Source: Gammaproteobacteria bacterium (GTDB lineage: Bacteria; Pseudomonadota; Gammaproteobacteria; Steroidobacterales; Steroidobacteraceae). From it: DNA of 33,529 nucleotides. Positions 33,416 to 33,529 of the stretch are shown in pieces. Within the stretch, counting starts at the first letter, position 1, and every line of letters begins with the position of its first letter. The notes under the pieces were generated by a model that saw only the letters and a program-made list of their open reading frames with translations, did not search any database and was not told the DNA's origin. Made by a program: the position numbers and the translations under genes. The stretch covers positions 1-33,529 of the forward strand of contig PKXS01000097.1 of assembly GCA_003132425.1 (NCBI GenBank), given 5' to 3'.

Positions 33416-33446
33416 ATGATACACGATCCGCTTCAGGTCATGGCAA
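33416..33446 (-). promoter_or_regulatory. Candidate promoter of the gcv operon
   Basis: On the minus strand TTGCCA (33446-33441) and TATCAT (33421-33416) have a 19-bp spacer. The predicted start near 33409 is just ahead of the first aptamer, giving a leader of about 250 nt. The spacer is longer than ideal. Confidence 0.45.
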
Positions 33447-33454
33447 GACCGGCA

Positions 33455-33460
33455 TAGAAT
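33455..33460 (+). promoter_or_regulatory. Candidate -10 element for the right-end gene
   Basis: TAGAAT, 7 nt before the ATG at 33468, with no Shine-Dalgarno sequence between. It is back to back with the gcv promoter. Confidence 0.4.
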
Positions 33461-33467
33461 TCGGCCG

Positions 33468-33529
33468 ATGAAGCACCACATTTTGGTTATCGTGTCGATG
33501 CTCGGCGCGCTATGCGCGCCGGCCGCACC
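33468..33529 (+). CDS. Start of a secreted protein, cut by the window edge
   Basis: Twenty codons are visible: MKHHILVIVSMLGALCAPAA. This is a signal peptide with a short basic n-region, a hydrophobic core and an approaching AxA-type cleavage site. Nothing of the mature protein is present, so function cannot be judged. The ATG follows a TAGAAT hexamer by 7 nt. It is divergent from the glycine operon. Confidence 0.6.
   Translation, partial: MKHHILVIVSMLGALCAPAA

Noticed and set aside
1-33529. CRISPR arrays, tRNA/rRNA genes, IS elements, prophage or toxin-antitoxin pairs
   Set aside because: I looked for regular direct repeats, tRNA-like cloverleaf ends, transposase motifs and small paired genes, and found none that hold up.

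Overview
The window is a compact, GC-rich stretch of bacterial chromosome with about 30 genes, almost all housekeeping, packed into short operons with 1-14 bp overlaps. The gene orders lptD-surA-pdxA-rsmA-apaG-apaH, lgt-thyA and lipA-lipB point to a gammaproteobacterium. The amgK-murU recycling genes, the kynurenine genes, the split glycine decarboxylase and the Nma111-like protease suggest a lineage near Xanthomonadales/Nevskiales/Steroidobacterales. That placement is inferred from gene content only. I see no rRNA, tRNA, CRISPR array, insertion sequence or prophage.

Layout. 1-3512: the tail of a DUF493 (YbeD) gene on + runs into a - strand operon amgK-murU-lipA-lipB (peptidoglycan sugar recycling plus lipoic acid synthesis). 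3549-10907: a + strand operon lptD-surA-pdxA-rsmA-[uspA]-apaG-apaH (outer membrane assembly, vitamin B6, 16S rRNA dimethylation, Ap4A hydrolysis), interrupted by a UspA gene with its own promoter. 10894-11490: an unrecognised secreted four-cysteine protein on -. 11560-14757: a + strand kynurenine cluster (3-hydroxyanthranilate dioxygenase, kynureninase, kynurenine monooxygenase). 14726-18310: a - strand group rlmI-lgt-thyA-folA. 18364-20442: a DUF255 thioredoxin-fold protein, followed by a decayed M48 peptidase tail. 20595-22628: a HIT-like protein and a lipoprotein cytochrome c on -, divergent from an AlkX/YcaQ-type DNA glycosylase. 22648-25412: a - strand operon tsaC, ODC-type decarboxylase, DUF882 peptidase. 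25495-33159: a - strand operon gcvT-gcvH-gcvPA-gcvPB-dgkA and an Nma111-like double protease, led by a tandem glycine riboswitch. 33468-end: the start of a secreted protein on +.

Functional links. LipA/LipB make the lipoyl group that GcvH needs. Glycine cleavage feeds one-carbon units toward ThyA/FolA. AmgK/MurU recycle cell-wall sugars and the DUF882 protein is a probable peptidoglycan hydrolase. LptD, SurA and Lgt build the envelope.

The most interesting points are: (1) a repeated promoter layout in which a -10-like hexamer sits exactly 6 nt before the start codon (lipA, 3-hydroxyanthranilate dioxygenase, alkX, tsaC; 7-9 nt at three more genes), predicting leaderless mRNAs; (2) a bacterial protein strongly resembling the eukaryotic Nma111/Deg7 tandem HtrA, with a catalytically dead second protease domain, inside a glycine-riboswitch operon; (3) a proline-rich tandem-repeat insertion in LptD; (4) a perfect 8-bp inverted repeat between the cytochrome and glycosylase genes. 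I found no convincing wholly new multi-gene system.
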